From Cinclus cinclus (taxonomy: Eukaryota; Chordata; Aves; Passeriformes; Cinclidae): a stretch of 64,000 nucleotides of DNA. Below the pieces are notes generated by a model that saw nothing but the letters and a program-made list of their open reading frames with translations, was not told the DNA's origin and did no database searches. Location of the stretch: assembly GCF_963662255.1 (NCBI RefSeq), contig NC_085074.1, forward strand, positions 806,001 to 870,000. Reading direction: 5' to 3'. This document shows positions 13,601 through 25,568 of the stretch, one piece after another; position 1 is the stretch's first letter, and each line of letters starts with the position of its first letter. A program made the translations under genes and the position numbers.

Positions 13601-16600
13601 ACAGGTCACCAGCCTGGTAAAAGATCCAAGCAGCGTCCCTGTGTTTTACTCCCCAAAGTGCAAAGCAGGAAAATCATTCCTGCCTGGGGCCAGGAGGATC
13701 AGAAGCCTCCCAAAATGCTCAGAGACCAAAAGAAAGGGAAAGAGCACTTGTGCCTTCCTCACTTCCACCCTGGGAAGGTGATGAAAGTAAAGCTCAAGAA
13801 ATGAGGAACCTGATGGTGGAAGCAAGCTGATGTCCTGATCCCTGTCACAGCCTGACTGCTGCTCAACTTGGTCCCTGTCACAGCCTGGACCCTGTCACAG
13901 CCTGGTCCCTGCTCACTCTGATCCCTGTCACAGCCTGATCCAAGCTCAGCTGATCTCTGTCACAACCTGGTCCCTGTCACAGCCTGATCCCTGCTCAGTC
14001 TGATCCAAGCTCAGCTGATCCCTGTCACAGCCTGGTCCCTGTCACAGCCTGGACTGAGATCAGCTGATCCCTGCCAGATTTTATAGGACATTGTGCCAGA
14101 TATAGGCTACAGTAACTGGCACTATTTTTATACCTTTTATGCAAATTGTCCCCATCTGTCTACAAATAATTTCTTTAAGCAGCTGAGTGGGTGCTAAATA
14201 ATGTGTTCAAGCCTGTGCTAGTGCACCCCGGGGTGGGCCACTGAAGCCACCTGTGGCATTGCCTGGGGCCACCCTGAGGCACTGCCTTGGGGACAGTTCT
14301 CACATATCCCCTCCAGGATCACCATCCCAGGGCATTGCTCCCACGGGCAGTGGGGCTTTTTAACCACTACGGGGTTATTCAATTGAAGGGCTTATTTGTC
14401 CAACCCTGTAGGTGAGCCCAGGGCTCCTTCTTCCATTTATCATCTCAGTATTGAAGGCTTCTTACAGAACCATGTGTAAAAGGAATGCAGGAATAAAGCC
14501 AAGATGGGGATTTATCCTATTTCCTTGATTTCTACACAAGCTGTGATGAGGAGAAAGTAAAACCCCAAATCTCTGCAAGGGCTGTCTGTCCTGACTGCTG
14601 AACCAGAGCTGGGAAAATCCAGATACCTGTCCACTTTTTCTATTCATGAAATCAACAGCTCCGTGCAGCATTTGTCAACAGATATTTTATCATCCTGAAG
14701 AAAAGATACACAGAGAACTGAATTCATCTGAGCTTTCTTTAAACAACTCGACTCCTTCAAGAGGGTGGCAAGAAATTTGTGTTCACACTGACATGGTTTT
14801 CTCAGAGAGGAAGCCGTGTGCACAGGGCTTTTTACACAAATATCCACGACATTATCTCAGTTGCCATAGAAATGAGCCTGCTCTCTCCTTGCCAAAATTT
14901 TTCTACCCAGTATAGATATATAGTAAAGTATTCAATACTGGCAGATTAAATTAGCTCAAGAAATGCCATTATTTAGATACTTTCCTTTCCAGGCACTGTT
15001 TTATTAAGACTTCCTGCCAGGTTTTAACAAAAAACTGTGACAGAAAATGTTACTGTAAAATAAATGCTGAAAGGAAAATAGTGTTGCTTTTTCAGGCAAC
15101 AGAGCTGACTGCTGGGTCTAAATGGAGCAATTGTACCTCTGTTCTCACCTCTGAGAACATCTGCAGGATCAAAACAAATGCAATTAATTTAATGAATACA
15201 AACCCAGCGGCCTCAGTAATGAAAACCTCAATGTTTTCCAGAAGGGGCTTTAATTCCTACATCTGGGAAAACTGCTCTATTCCTCTCCCCTCTTTAACCT
15301 CTAGAGCTGCTGTGTCCCCCAGACCCACCAGGGTGACATCACAGCCAAAATTCATCCCATAACTCCCAAATTACAATATATTCTCACCCAGGGGTTTGCA
15401 GCTCAGGAGGGTGAAACAAGAGAAGTCTGGTGATCATAAAAACCAGAGGGGAAAATCAAACTTCCAGGCCTGATTTGCAGGAAGGTCCCAAAAAAGCACT
15501 GGGGGTCTTTTTGCAAGTGTTTTTTACCCTGGTCTTGTGCTGTGACATTACCTGCAGGGAAATTAAGGTCAAGTTGTCATGTCCCCCCACCAAGCTGGCA
15601 CCTGGCTGCTTGGTTGTTGTCTGAAAAAAAAAAAAAAAAAAAACAAACCTACAAAAAGCTCAGGTTCCATTCATGTTGTTGTAGGACTCCCTTCCCCATC
15701 CTAAAATAACCATATTCCACATACCAGCTGAAAACAGGCACAGAAATCAGGACATGCCTAAAACTGGAGACCTTTAGCAGATAACAACATCACAGAAAGC
15801 AGGAATGTTTGCAGAGTGGCTGAAACAGCAGAGAAAATTCATCCCCCGATCCCAGAGTACCAGCTTGGTTTGGCTTAGCCAAAGGATGTGTCAGGAGCCA
15901 GGCGCAGCCTGCACACACAGGATCCGTGGAAGTCACACAGGATCCATGGAAATCACACAGGATCCATGGAAATCACACATCCCTGGGACTCAGCAGGAGC
16001 TCCCCCTCTGCTGGGACCCCCAGCACTCACTTCAGGGGCTGTTGCTTTCAGGAAATCAAGGAGGAAAAGGCACCAGGCACCAGCTAGGCACAAAAGGAGC
16101 ACAAAACTCAGTGGGTGGTTCTGGCCTTCCCCCAGAACTTCCTGCTGCTCAGAAAGGAACCTGCCTCCCCTCTGAGCACATGATGGAGATGTTTTAGGGA
16201 CAGGTTGCTGGGTTCTCCTGGGTCAGAGTGGCATTTCTGAGCTGGCATTCTGAGCTGAGCTGAGACACAGAAACAGGAGAGCAAGAGCCTCTGGGTGCCT
16301 GAGGGAGGCTGGAGCTGTGTCTGCTGGAGCCTGCACAGACATTTCAATCTGCTGTTGTTTGGCAGAGCTGGGGAGAACAAACAGCTCCACAGCAACTGCT
16401 CACACTGGGAGGCTTCTGCAGGAAAAGGCTATTTTTGTCCTCTGAAATGAGAGCCTGCATCACACCAAGGCCGGAGCCTTCTGACCCTCAGTTCCTCAGG
16501 AATTTGTACAGATTTTCTCCAAAATGTAATGAGGAAAAAAAACCCTTACCAAACTATTTAATTTGCTCACTCTAAGGTGGTGTCTTGCACTGTCTTGTTC

Positions 16601-19267
16601 ACATTTCTCTGCCAGTCCAGTTTATTTGGACTAACCATGGAGTGCACTTGGACCAGTGTGTTTAGATGTGAGCCTGAAAAACCTAAATCTGTGCTTTCCT
16701 GAAGTCTCAGGTGTCAGCATGGTCAGGACAGATAGGGCTTGGAGCGCTCTGGTCTAGTGCCTGCAGCAGGCTTTAAGGTCCCTCCCAGCACAAGCCAGCC
16801 TGGGATTTTATGATTTTAAGGGTTTTACCTCTGGGGGTCCTGGGGATTTTTCCTGCTTGGAAACATCCCAAATTCCCTCTTCTCAGCACCCTCCAGCCAG
16901 ACACCACTGACAGCACATTTGGAAGCAGGAGCAGAGAACTGTTCCATGTACAGAACAGTGTGAGTGCCTCAGCCTGCAACAGGAGACAGCAGGAACATCA
17001 TCCACCACCTCTGCCATCCTGATCTTACTATAAATAATAACAATAAACAACCAGGAGTGAGGAGAGACCACTGGGGCAGCAGGAGAAAGCTCAGGAAGAA
17101 GCTCCCAGATCCACCAAGATCACTCTCCATTGCCAAAACAGAAAAGTGGCAACGAGCCCAAAACACCACGATCCTGATGTTTACATCCATTGTAAGGAAT
17201 TTCTGCTAACACAGAGCTCTTTCCAGAAGCCTCCAGCGTTTCTGTCACATAAAATATGCTGAATTACTCCCCTTGGCAAGGGTCCGAGTGTGACAAAGCA
17301 GGAATGGGATTGTCCCCTCCCCAAGCAGCCCCACACCACCCAGGAGTGCTTCTGCTGCTCCCAGGCATTTCCAGCACTAAAACCACAACTGCTGGGTCTC
17401 AGGGCAGGAAATCAAACCCTGCCACTGAGTGTGGAAGCACGGCACCGAGGGTTTCACTAAGGATTAGTTACCAGGTAACCTCCCAGCAGCTGCATTTGGC
17501 AATTTCGGGAAATTCTCTGCTCCTATCACTGCCTTCTATTATGAAACATCACATTCAGCACCTTGGAGGAGCTGTTCTTCACTGCTTGGGAACATTTCAC
17601 TCCTGTTTTTTCCCTCCTGCAATTCATTCTGAGCTGTTTTACAAGGAGCAGCACAACATCAATGTTCCCTCTCTCTAGTAAGGACACTCCAGGTCAGCAG
17701 CTCAAAGGAAATAACCAGAGAAGTCCCTCAGAATGCTCACTGTACATGAAAACACCGACATGGAGATAACAGGATTGCCCTCTGACCTTCTTTAGGGGCA
17801 CAGCATGAGGAGCTAAAGTGAATCCCAGCTTGGCCCAGCAAGTTTGTTGTACACCAGTTAAGCAGCACCAGCCCTGCCAGTCTTCCAGTTCTCACCACAG
17901 TTCTGGAATATCAAACTCCCTGAAGGTTTTCTGCTGCAGAGTAAATTCCAGCTGAGGTGAACCCACCTCAAGGTCTCACCCTGTGCACAACCACCCCATA
18001 ACTGAAGCCATCTTAGCGCTCCTTCCCTCAGTGTCAGAGAGCTCCAGCAAGAGAGGTACAGCCTCCAGACCCACAGCAGGGTAATCCATTCCCACTATTG
18101 CTGGCTCCTTCTGTCCCAGATCCCTCCCTGATCACATCAGCACCATGAAGTTTCCTCAAATCTGCCTGTATAGCCTCCAGCATTGAAATAACTGGCATTG
18201 AAATCACATTAAAATTGCATTTAAATTACATTTAAATTGCAAAAGGGTTATATCTGATGATTTCGTGCTACCCTGAGCTGCACCCTTCATGCACTAATGG
18301 AGAAAACATCAATATGATGCTGCTGAGGGCTGATGGACAAGACCCAAGGTAAGTGCATTAAACACCAGAACAACAAGAACCACTCTTCCTTCCAGTTTTA
18401 GCTCCCTGTGATGCTGCAAATGTTATTTACAAAGTTTCCCCTGGCTGTTTACTCCTCGTGGTGCCTTCCTCTTTGGGGAGGCGAAGGAGCAGAGATGACA
18501 ATGGTAACAAATGACCGTGAGCATCCAGCTGGGCTGGGGGCTGGAACAGGAGAGACATTATAGGAAAACAGAGACAGGGCTGCTTTCTGCAGTGAAAAAT
18601 AAACTCCTTCCCTTGGAGAAATGCAACGTCAACCCTCATGGAACTCCCACAGAGCCCTCGCAGGGAGGGCATTCCCTGGGCATGACTTAGGAGGCACCAA
18701 AGTCTTCCCTAAGTGAACCTGAGGGGTTTGGAACATCCCCACCCCCCCATCCTTCCCTGAGGACGATTTCGGAGGTACCCAACTCTTCCCTAAGGGAAGG
18801 TTTGTAACCCCCGTGTCATTCCCTGGGGATGATTTAGGAGGTAACCAATCCCTTCCCTAAAGGCAGGTTTGGAATCCCCACCTCATTTCCTGGGGATGGC
18901 CTGGGAGGCACCGCGCTGTGCCCTGAGGGAAGGTTCGTGACCCCACCTGAGCCATCCCACAAACGCGGCTTCCGCCCCGATCTCCGCGCTCCGGGGCCGC
19001 TCCTCCAAGCACCCAGAGAATGAGATCTGCTCCTCCAGAGCCGAATAAACCGAGCACGGAGCAAATTCCCCGAGTGCGGGGTAGCCCGGGGGCCGCAGAG
19101 CGGCCTCACCGCGGGGCGGCGGGACCCCGAGGCGCACAGGCCCGGCGCTCCCCGGTTCCCCCCGTGCCCCCAGCCCCCTCACGCCCCCCAGGGCCGCTCC
19201 GCACCTTATCCTGGGGGTCCCGCGCCCCGCCGGGGCCGCGCCCGGCCCGCAGCCGCGCCTCGCTCAT
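4479..19267 (-). CDS. CDS2: Phosphatidate cytidylyltransferase 2 (CDP-diacylglycerol synthase 2), 13 coding exons
   Basis: Makes CDP-diacylglycerol and pyrophosphate from CTP and phosphatidic acid in the ER membrane; CDP-DAG feeds phosphatidylinositol resynthesis. Coding exons (minus strand, 5' to 3'): 19267-19205, 11794-11652, 10798-10702, 10254-10157, 9588-9449, 9040-8982, 8556-8474, 7428-7341, 7004-6936, 6397-6245, 5992-5873, 5316-5213, 4608-4479. They total 1347 bp, or 448 residues plus TAA, close to the 445 of human CDS2 as I recall it. All introns are GT-AG and all phases close. The protein has an acidic/serine-rich N-terminus (about 1-65), a polytopic core from about residue 77, and the CTP_transf_1 signature at residues 362-388, which includes [11 protein letters not shown] and [11 protein letters not shown]. 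Paralogue choice: [22 protein letters not shown] and the C-terminus match CDS2, not CDS1. The N-terminal 21 residues are GC-rich and diverged. It is divergent from PCNA and shares its CpG island. Confidence 0.97.
5213..5316 (-). CDS. CDS2: CDS2 coding exon 12 (second half of catalytic signature)
   Basis: Encodes residues 372-405 plus two bases of R406: [17 protein letters not shown], then [17 protein letters not shown]. The HGG and DRxD residues are the conserved metal/CTP-binding part of the family signature. Acceptor tgccag|GACTTT, donor ATCAG|gtgggt. Confidence 0.97.
5873..5992 (-). CDS. CDS2: CDS2 coding exon 11 (first half of catalytic signature)
   Basis: Encodes residues 332-371: [15 protein letters not shown], then [20 protein letters not shown] and KIK. 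The SGFKR-x(4)-K half of the phosphatidate cytidylyltransferase signature lies here. Acceptor ctgcag|AAGACT, donor ATCAAG|gtgagg. Confidence 0.97.
6245..6397 (-). CDS. CDS2: CDS2 coding exon 10
   Basis: Encodes residues 281-331, the lumenal or cytosolic loop with [20 protein letters not shown] and [15 protein letters not shown], ending VVGW. This is the most variable part of the core between CDS1 and CDS2. Acceptor cctggag|CTGTCC, a weaker GAG acceptor with a T-rich tract; donor GGCTGG|gtacga. Confidence 0.96.
6936..7004 (-). CDS. CDS2: CDS2 coding exon 9
   Basis: Encodes residues 258-280: [13 protein letters not shown], then [18 protein letters not shown] is a family hallmark. Acceptor tggcag|CTCTCC, donor TTGCTG|gtaagc. 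Confidence 0.97.
7341..7428 (-). CDS. CDS2: CDS2 coding exon 8
   Basis: Completes W228 and encodes residues 229-257: [19 protein letters not shown] then [10 protein letters not shown]. The ND of ICNDIMAY is a conserved polar pair in this enzyme family. Acceptor ctgcag|GTTCAT, donor ATCAAG|gtttgg. Confidence 0.97.
8216..8411 (+). mobile_element. CR1 3' end in CDS2 intron 7
   Basis: aagccctggcacaggctgct, cagagaggttctggacttcc, then ccttccatcccaaaccagtc and the terminal gggattctatga. Confidence 0.9.
8474..8556 (-). CDS. CDS2: CDS2 coding exon 7
   Basis: Encodes residues 201-227 plus two bases of W228: [20 protein letters not shown] then NLFEGMI, a membrane helix with a conserved polar TQSH. Acceptor ttgcag|TTTGGC, donor ATCTG|gtgagt. 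Confidence 0.97.
8858..8984 (-). repeat. 23-bp tandem array ending on the CDS2 exon 6 donor
   Basis: Six copies of a unit centred on minus-strand GGTGAGGTTAAA. The plus-strand cctc cores start at 8863, 8885, 8908, 8931, 8954 and 8976, a spacing of 22-23 bp. The last copy is the true exon 6 donor; the second has GC instead of GT. Confidence 0.85.
8982..9040 (-). CDS. CDS2: CDS2 coding exon 6
   Basis: Completes G181 and encodes residues 182-200 ([19 protein letters not shown]), ending in phase 0 at CTATATG|gtgagg. The donor is the last unit of a 23-bp tandem array in the downstream intron, which presents several near-identical donor-like sites (see findings). Confidence 0.97.
9449..9588 (-). 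CDS. CDS2: CDS2 coding exon 5
   Basis: Completes W134 and encodes residues 135-180 plus the first base of G181. It contains [20 protein letters not shown], the charged loop [15 protein letters not shown] and the start of the next membrane helix (FISFALYLT). Acceptor ctccag|GTACTT, donor CTGACAG|gtgggc. Confidence 0.97.
9838..10036 (+). mobile_element. CR1 3' end in CDS2 intron 4
   Basis: ggaattcccagggaagctgt, ggccctggatgcctggaagt, gtctaaggccaggttggatg, then ggtcccttccagcccaacca and gggattctgtgatt. Confidence 0.9.
10157..10254 (-). CDS. CDS2: CDS2 coding exon 4
   Basis: Encodes residues 102-133 plus two bases of W134: [18 protein letters not shown], then [14 protein letters not shown]. The [11 protein letters not shown] stretch separates CDS2 from CDS1. 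Acceptor tgcag|GTGATG, donor AGCTG|gtgagt. Confidence 0.97.
10383..10510. repeat. Three-copy ~40-bp tandem repeat in CDS2 intron 3
   Basis: Units share tcccacatggaaagctcagg followed by a T run and cctcccag. Unit starts are about 10385, 10425 and 10466. Confidence 0.8.
10702..10798 (-). CDS. CDS2: CDS2 coding exon 3
   Basis: Encodes residues 70-101 after completing R69: WKNWWVRG, then the first hydrophobic helix ([22 protein letters not shown]). Acceptor ggcccag|A, donor ACAATA|gtaagt. Confidence 0.97.
11652..11794 (-). CDS. CDS2: CDS2 coding exon 2
   Basis: Encodes residues 22-68 plus two bases of R69. This is the Ser/Glu/Asp-rich cytosolic tail ([18 protein letters not shown]...) followed by the conserved [16 protein letters not shown]. 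Acceptor ctgcag|GAG, donor TCGAG|gtaaca. Confidence 0.96.
13836..14068. repeat. CCTGTCACAGCCTG minisatellite in CDS2 intron 1
   Basis: Seven exact copies of cctgtcacagcctg plus one variant, interspersed with 'ctgctcagtctgatccaagc'-type spacers. Period is irregular, about 18-48 bp, in a higher-order pattern. Confidence 0.85.
15919..15978. repeat. Three-copy 20-bp tandem repeat
   Basis: The unit aggatccatggaaatcacac is repeated exactly twice after a first copy carrying two substitutions (gtgg, agtc). Lies in CDS2 intron 1. Confidence 0.85.
16700..16816 (+). mobile_element. CR1 3' fragment in CDS2 intron 1
   Basis: ctgcagcaggctttaaggtc, cctcccagcacaagccagcc, then gggattttatgatttt. Degraded. 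Confidence 0.75.
18668..18945. repeat. Four-copy ~66-80-bp tandem repeat beside the CDS2/PCNA CpG island
   Basis: Each unit contains attccctggggatgattt, ggaggtacc, cttccctaagggaaggttt and a C-rich end. The ggaggnacc elements lie at about 18690, 18771, 18837 and 18903. Confidence 0.8.
19205..19267 (-). CDS. CDS2: CDS2 coding exon 1 (start codon)
   Basis: Encodes residues 1-21 ([11 protein letters not shown]... ending PQDK) and ends in phase 0 at donor AAG|gtgcgg. The ATG at 19267-19265 is the first in-frame Met before the conserved ESESE segment of exon 2. This stretch is Arg/Gly/Pro-rich and differs from the mammalian N-terminus as I recall it (MTELRQR...), keeping only a loose Glu/Arg character and the PxDK ending. 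Confidence 0.9.
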
Positions 19268-19298
19268 GCCGGACTCGCGTCCGCCGCACCTCGCACCA

Positions 19299-19317
19299 CG
19301 GCCGCCAGGGGGCGATG
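19299..19317 (+). promoter_or_regulatory. CTCF-like motif in the CDS2 5' leader
   Basis: The core gccgccagggggcg closely fits the CTCF consensus CCASYAGRKGGCR. It sits about 32 bp upstream of the CDS2 ATG (on the minus strand), inside the CpG island. Occupancy is not shown by sequence. Confidence 0.6.
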
Positions 19318-19341
19318 CGGCACCGGAGAAACAGCCGCCGA

Positions 19342-19346
19342 CCAAT
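19342..19346 (+). promoter_or_regulatory. CCAAT box with adjoining GC boxes
   Basis: accaatgggcggcgcggg is followed by gggcgg and gggcggggc within 40 bp. It is about 75 bp upstream of the CDS2 ATG and so probably serves the CDS2 side of the divergent promoter. Confidence 0.5.
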
Positions 19347-19673
19347 GGGCGGCGCGGGACGGGCGGAGAGGGCGGGGCCTAGGCCGAGGCATGGCCGCGC
19401 CCAGGTGTACCCGGATGGTGCGGGACGCCACGATGGGTGGCGCGAGTGCGCTGCTGAGGGAGGGGGCGAGCGAGTGCGCGGGAAGGTCCCCGAGCGCTGG
19501 GAGAAGCGCAAGGGGTTTGTCCTCAGGGACAAACGGATTTGAGTTATGGCTGGTTTTGCCTCAAGACGCGGTGCCTGTGGAGAGGCGCGCCGTACGGACA
19601 GGTCCCGTGTGCGGCCTTGCCGCCATCGTGCGCAGCGAGGCGGGAGACGCGGGCCTGTGTAACCCGCGCGGTG

Positions 19674-19844
19674 ATTGGCTCCCGCCGCATGAAGGGGCGG
19701 GACTAAAGAGAGGAGCGGCTCTAGGATTGGCTGGAGAGCGGCGGGGATCTGCATGTGAGCTTGGAAGAGGTTGGACTGAAGGAGAGCGGCTTTGGTGATT
19801 GGCTGACGTGCGCCGAAGGGCGGGGCAACAGAGTGCATAAAAAG
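19674..19844 (+). promoter_or_regulatory. PCNA: PCNA proximal promoter: three inverted CCAAT boxes, CRE half-site, GC box, TATA-like element
   Basis: ATTGGCT occurs at 19674, 19726 and 19798. The last is joined directly to TGACGTG (19804-19810), followed by GGGCGGGG (19818-19825) and cataaaaag (19836-19844). A start site about 25-30 bp further on would give a 5' UTR of roughly 60 bases. NF-Y plus CREB/ATF plus Sp1 is a usual layout for replication genes. Confidence 0.65.
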
Positions 19845-19868
19845 TGTTCGGCAAACCGCCTGTCTTGA

Positions 19869-22598
<2,730 letters not shown>

Positions 22599-23035
22599 CT
22601 GGAGCAGGACTTGTAGGGGGGGGGGTCTGCTCCTGGCTGGAGGCAGCAATTCCATCCATAGCCTTGGAGCATCCTGGGAGCACTGTAGCCGTGTCTTGTA
22701 GATATATTTGTAAATATTTTTTCAACTCACTATTTTGCTATTCTGGTGTCATTGGAAATAGGAAATCTGACTTTATCTAATCTGTTCCTGCACTCCAAAC
22801 AATCTCTTAGATGCTGTCTGAAGGTGAAATTTCTTCATCCTTTCAGCTGCTGTTGGAGAAGAGGGGCAATATTTAATGGGTCAAGATACTCCCTGGAGTT
22901 TCCCCTGTGGAGCTGTAGCTTAGGGTTGCTGTTTTATTATCCCATGAGTTTATGTGACCTTACTTCATTTATTTTTGGAGCCGATGTTCTGACTCAAACT
23001 TGGAAAATGGAAATAAAAAATATAACGTTACAGAG
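22599..23035 (+). other. PCNA: PCNA 3' UTR
   Basis: From the stop codon to about 20 bases past AATAAA (23012-23017), which is followed by a GT-rich stretch (gtttgtgctgttt). End inferred from the signal. Confidence 0.75.
23012..23017 (+). terminator. PCNA: PCNA poly(A) signal
   Basis: AATAAA followed by a GT-rich downstream element within 40 bases. About 415 bases past the stop codon. Confidence 0.75.
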
Positions 23036-23184
23036 TTTGTGCTGTTTAAATGTGGGTGGGTGGATCGATGTTTTTGAAGCTGTGCTGGTGTGCCCCGACT
23101 TACAGCTTTGATCACTCAAAGGTGTGGAAGAGGTGCCAGTCTGTTCCCTGGTTTGTGGAGTCACTGGTGGCCGTGGTGCTGGTG

Positions 23185-23585
23185 CCCTGACGCTTGGAAT
23201 TCACAATCCTATAAAGGCTTTTTCCAACCTAAACGACTGCCCGATTTTCGGTGTATTTTTGGGGCGGCTGTGTACTGCCCGCGGGTCGGAAAACGCCTGA
23301 AGCGCTGTCCCTAGCGGGTGACAGAGGATGGCACCAGGTGGCAGTGCCGGCCACGAGCGAACCCCGCCGGCTGCGTTCGCTGCTGCCCTGGAGGGACAAT
23401 CCCTACTCGGGGCTGGGGAGAGCATTGCCCCGGCCCTGGGCTCCTGCTGGGACCGGCACTCCTGGGGAGGGGCTGCAAGAGTCCTTGGCTGGACGGGACA
23501 CTGGCACAGTGGGAGGTGTCTGCCCACGGCGGCAGTGGATGGGCTTTAAGGTCCTTTCCAACGCAGACCATTCCAGGATTCTGCG
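23185..23585 (+). mobile_element. CR1 3' fragments between PCNA and TMEM230
   Basis: Two pieces: 'cctataaaggctttttccaa' (about 23207-23230), and about 23440-23585 ending 'tttaaggtcctttccaacgc' then attccaggattctgcg. Both are in CR1 plus orientation. Confidence 0.7.
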
Positions 23586-23749
23586 TTTAGACAGATTTTC
23601 TTCTGCTGTGGTTCCGGCGCCTCCCTTGTCCCCAGATCCTCCCCCGTTTACCCTGCAGTTTCCTTGGCTTGCTGGTTACCTCAGTACCGTAAGGAAAACA
23701 TCTGGGAAGCAAGATCTTTCGCCCTAAAACTTTTTAGCAATTCCTGCGG

Positions 23750-24010
23750 TGGGTGCCTTAAATAACCTGGGGGACTCTTTTCCCCTCCTGAGGCGATGCT
23801 GGGATGTGGCAGGAGCCGGGGATCGCCGGGGCAGAGGGAGGCTGGGGCGGCCCCGGCCGTGACCTGGAAGGGAAGCGGCGTCAGCGGCATCAACTTCCCG
23901 GGGAAGAGAAGGGAAGGGAGGGGCAGGCGGGGCCGGGATGGGGTGGGCCGGCGGCAGGTACGGGCCGGGCTGGGGGCTTCGGGCTTCGCCTGCCTTCGGG
24001 TGGGTTCGGG
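23750..24010 (+). promoter_or_regulatory. TMEM230: TMEM230 CpG-island promoter and non-coding first exon
   Basis: A GC-rich island ends in a good donor, GCGGCAG|gtacgg, at 23957. This is the only strong candidate for the 5' exon that splices to the acceptor at 25980/25981. The transcript start is not resolved, probably 23750-23850. Confidence 0.6.
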
Positions 24011-24168
24011 GTGGGTTCTAATGGGTCCGGGGTGGGTTTGGGTGGTTTGGGTTGGATTCCGGGTGGGTTTGGGGAGGTTCGGGTGGATTTGGGGTGTTTT
24101 GAGTGGATTTGGGGTGTGTTTGAGTGGGTTTGGCTGGGTTCGGGTTGGTTTGGGTGGATTTCGGGTGT
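23996..24168 (+). repeat. G-rich telomere-like minisatellite in TMEM230 intron 1
   Basis: About 15 irregular copies of a 10-12-bp unit of the form gggtgggtttgg / gggttcgggtgg. It begins within 40 bp of the exon 1 donor. The G-rich strand is the RNA-like strand. Confidence 0.85.
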
Positions 24169-25519
24169 CCCAGGCTGTCCCAAAGCGACATCCCCGCTCC
24201 TCCTGCTTCGCCGTGGGGGGAAATGCGGGGCTGTGCTTGAGGGGATTCAGGATTCCGCATGGAGCTGTCGTGTTTGCATTTCCCGGCTCTGCCCTAGCGC
24301 CTCCGCGGGGGTTAAAGCACAACTGCCGTATCAGAAATTTGGAATTTCAGCATCAATTGCTTTGGCCAAGATGCTCAGGCCCCGATTATTTATTTGGTCC
24401 CCAAAAAGTGTAGCACTGGGCTGGTTCCTGCTCTGGAACTATTGTGGTGCTCACTTGATATGAAGCTCAGTGGAGTTGAATCTGGCCCTTAAACTTGAGA
24501 TCTGAGATTATTTTATATTTTTCTTTTATACACGTTTGTCCTCAACAGCCTCTTTCTTGTTGGTAAGTGAGGCAATGGGAAGGACAGGGCAGCTTGTGCA
24601 AGTGTAAAATGGGAATAATTCTGAAGAAGCCCCTGAACAGCCTGGTAAATAATGGGGCAGTGGGTAAGAACAGAGAGCAAAATGGGGCAGAATTGGGAAA
24701 TCTGGCACCTTACAGAAAGGTTGGTTTATTCTGGCTTTTTCCCCTCCTGCACATCTACCCTCGGGCATGTGGGAGAGCCTGGGGGTCATGACCAGAAAAA
24801 TAAGGATGTGTGGGGAGCAGGGAATGCCACCCTGCAGGTGAGGGATGTTTCCATTATCCATGGGGCGGAAAATGTTCTGTCCTTGTTTGGTTTTTGCTAC
24901 CTAAACAAAAGCCCAAAGGTCAAACCAAAAGTTCAGTGGTGGGGATTTCAGATCAGAGAGGATTTTATAAAAGTCAATTTTACAGCAGGAGGAACGTAGC
25001 TGGCTGGGGAATGTGCCAGCAAGTAGTGACAGGGAGACAAAGGGCTTCAGTTCAAGTGAAGACTCAATATTTTGAGTGGATGCATCACCTCTGATGCTAA
25101 AGAGTGTTGTGGAAACAGAGTTTTTATCCCTTCCTGTTGGCACTGCTGGAATACCTGCTTTTGTTCTCTCGGTTCCACACTTTCTCAGAAAATAAAAGCT
25201 CTGTTGAGGCTGGGAGGTATGGGGAGCCCTTCCCTGCCTCTCCCCTGGGAATTCGTGTCCTGCTGGGAGAGGTACCCAGCCCAGTCCTGTGGCAGGGGGA
25301 GGTTGGCAGGATGAGTCCCTGGGAAGGCTCTGAGGGAGAGCAGCTGGCTCTGATCCTTGTCCCCAATGTCCCCCTGGCACTGGGACTCTGCTCTGCACAC
25401 CCTGGGCTGTCCCTGGGGTTTGGTGACCTCACCACTCACACTCGGGTCTCCTCGTCTGGCTCTGACTCACTCCTGCTGTCTCCACAACACCTCCATTTCA
25501 TTCCAGTTTCCAGTGGTTT

Positions 25520-25568
25520 GGGTTGTTTTTTTGTTTGTTTGGTGTTTTTGTTTGTTTTTTTTTTTCCC
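25520..25568. repeat. T/TTTG low-complexity tract in TMEM230 intron 1
   Basis: ttgtttgtttggtgttttt followed by a run of about 13 T. Confidence 0.85.

Larger units (their letters stand above)
11795..19204 (-). other. CDS2: CDS2 intron 1 (7.4 kb)
   Basis: Largest intron of the gene. It holds a CR1 fragment (about 16700-16816), a CCTGTCACAGCCTG minisatellite (13836-14068), a 20-bp triplicate (15919-15978), a 19-base A run (about 15624-15642) and a 66-80-bp repeat array next to the CpG island (18668-18945). No extra coding exon was seen. Confidence 0.7.

Noticed and set aside
23681..24463. Open frames of 205-219 codons in TMEM230 intron 1 on both strands
   Set aside because: The frames come from the G-rich minisatellite, which encodes repetitive Gly/Trp/Val or Pro/Thr/His runs; no family similarity.
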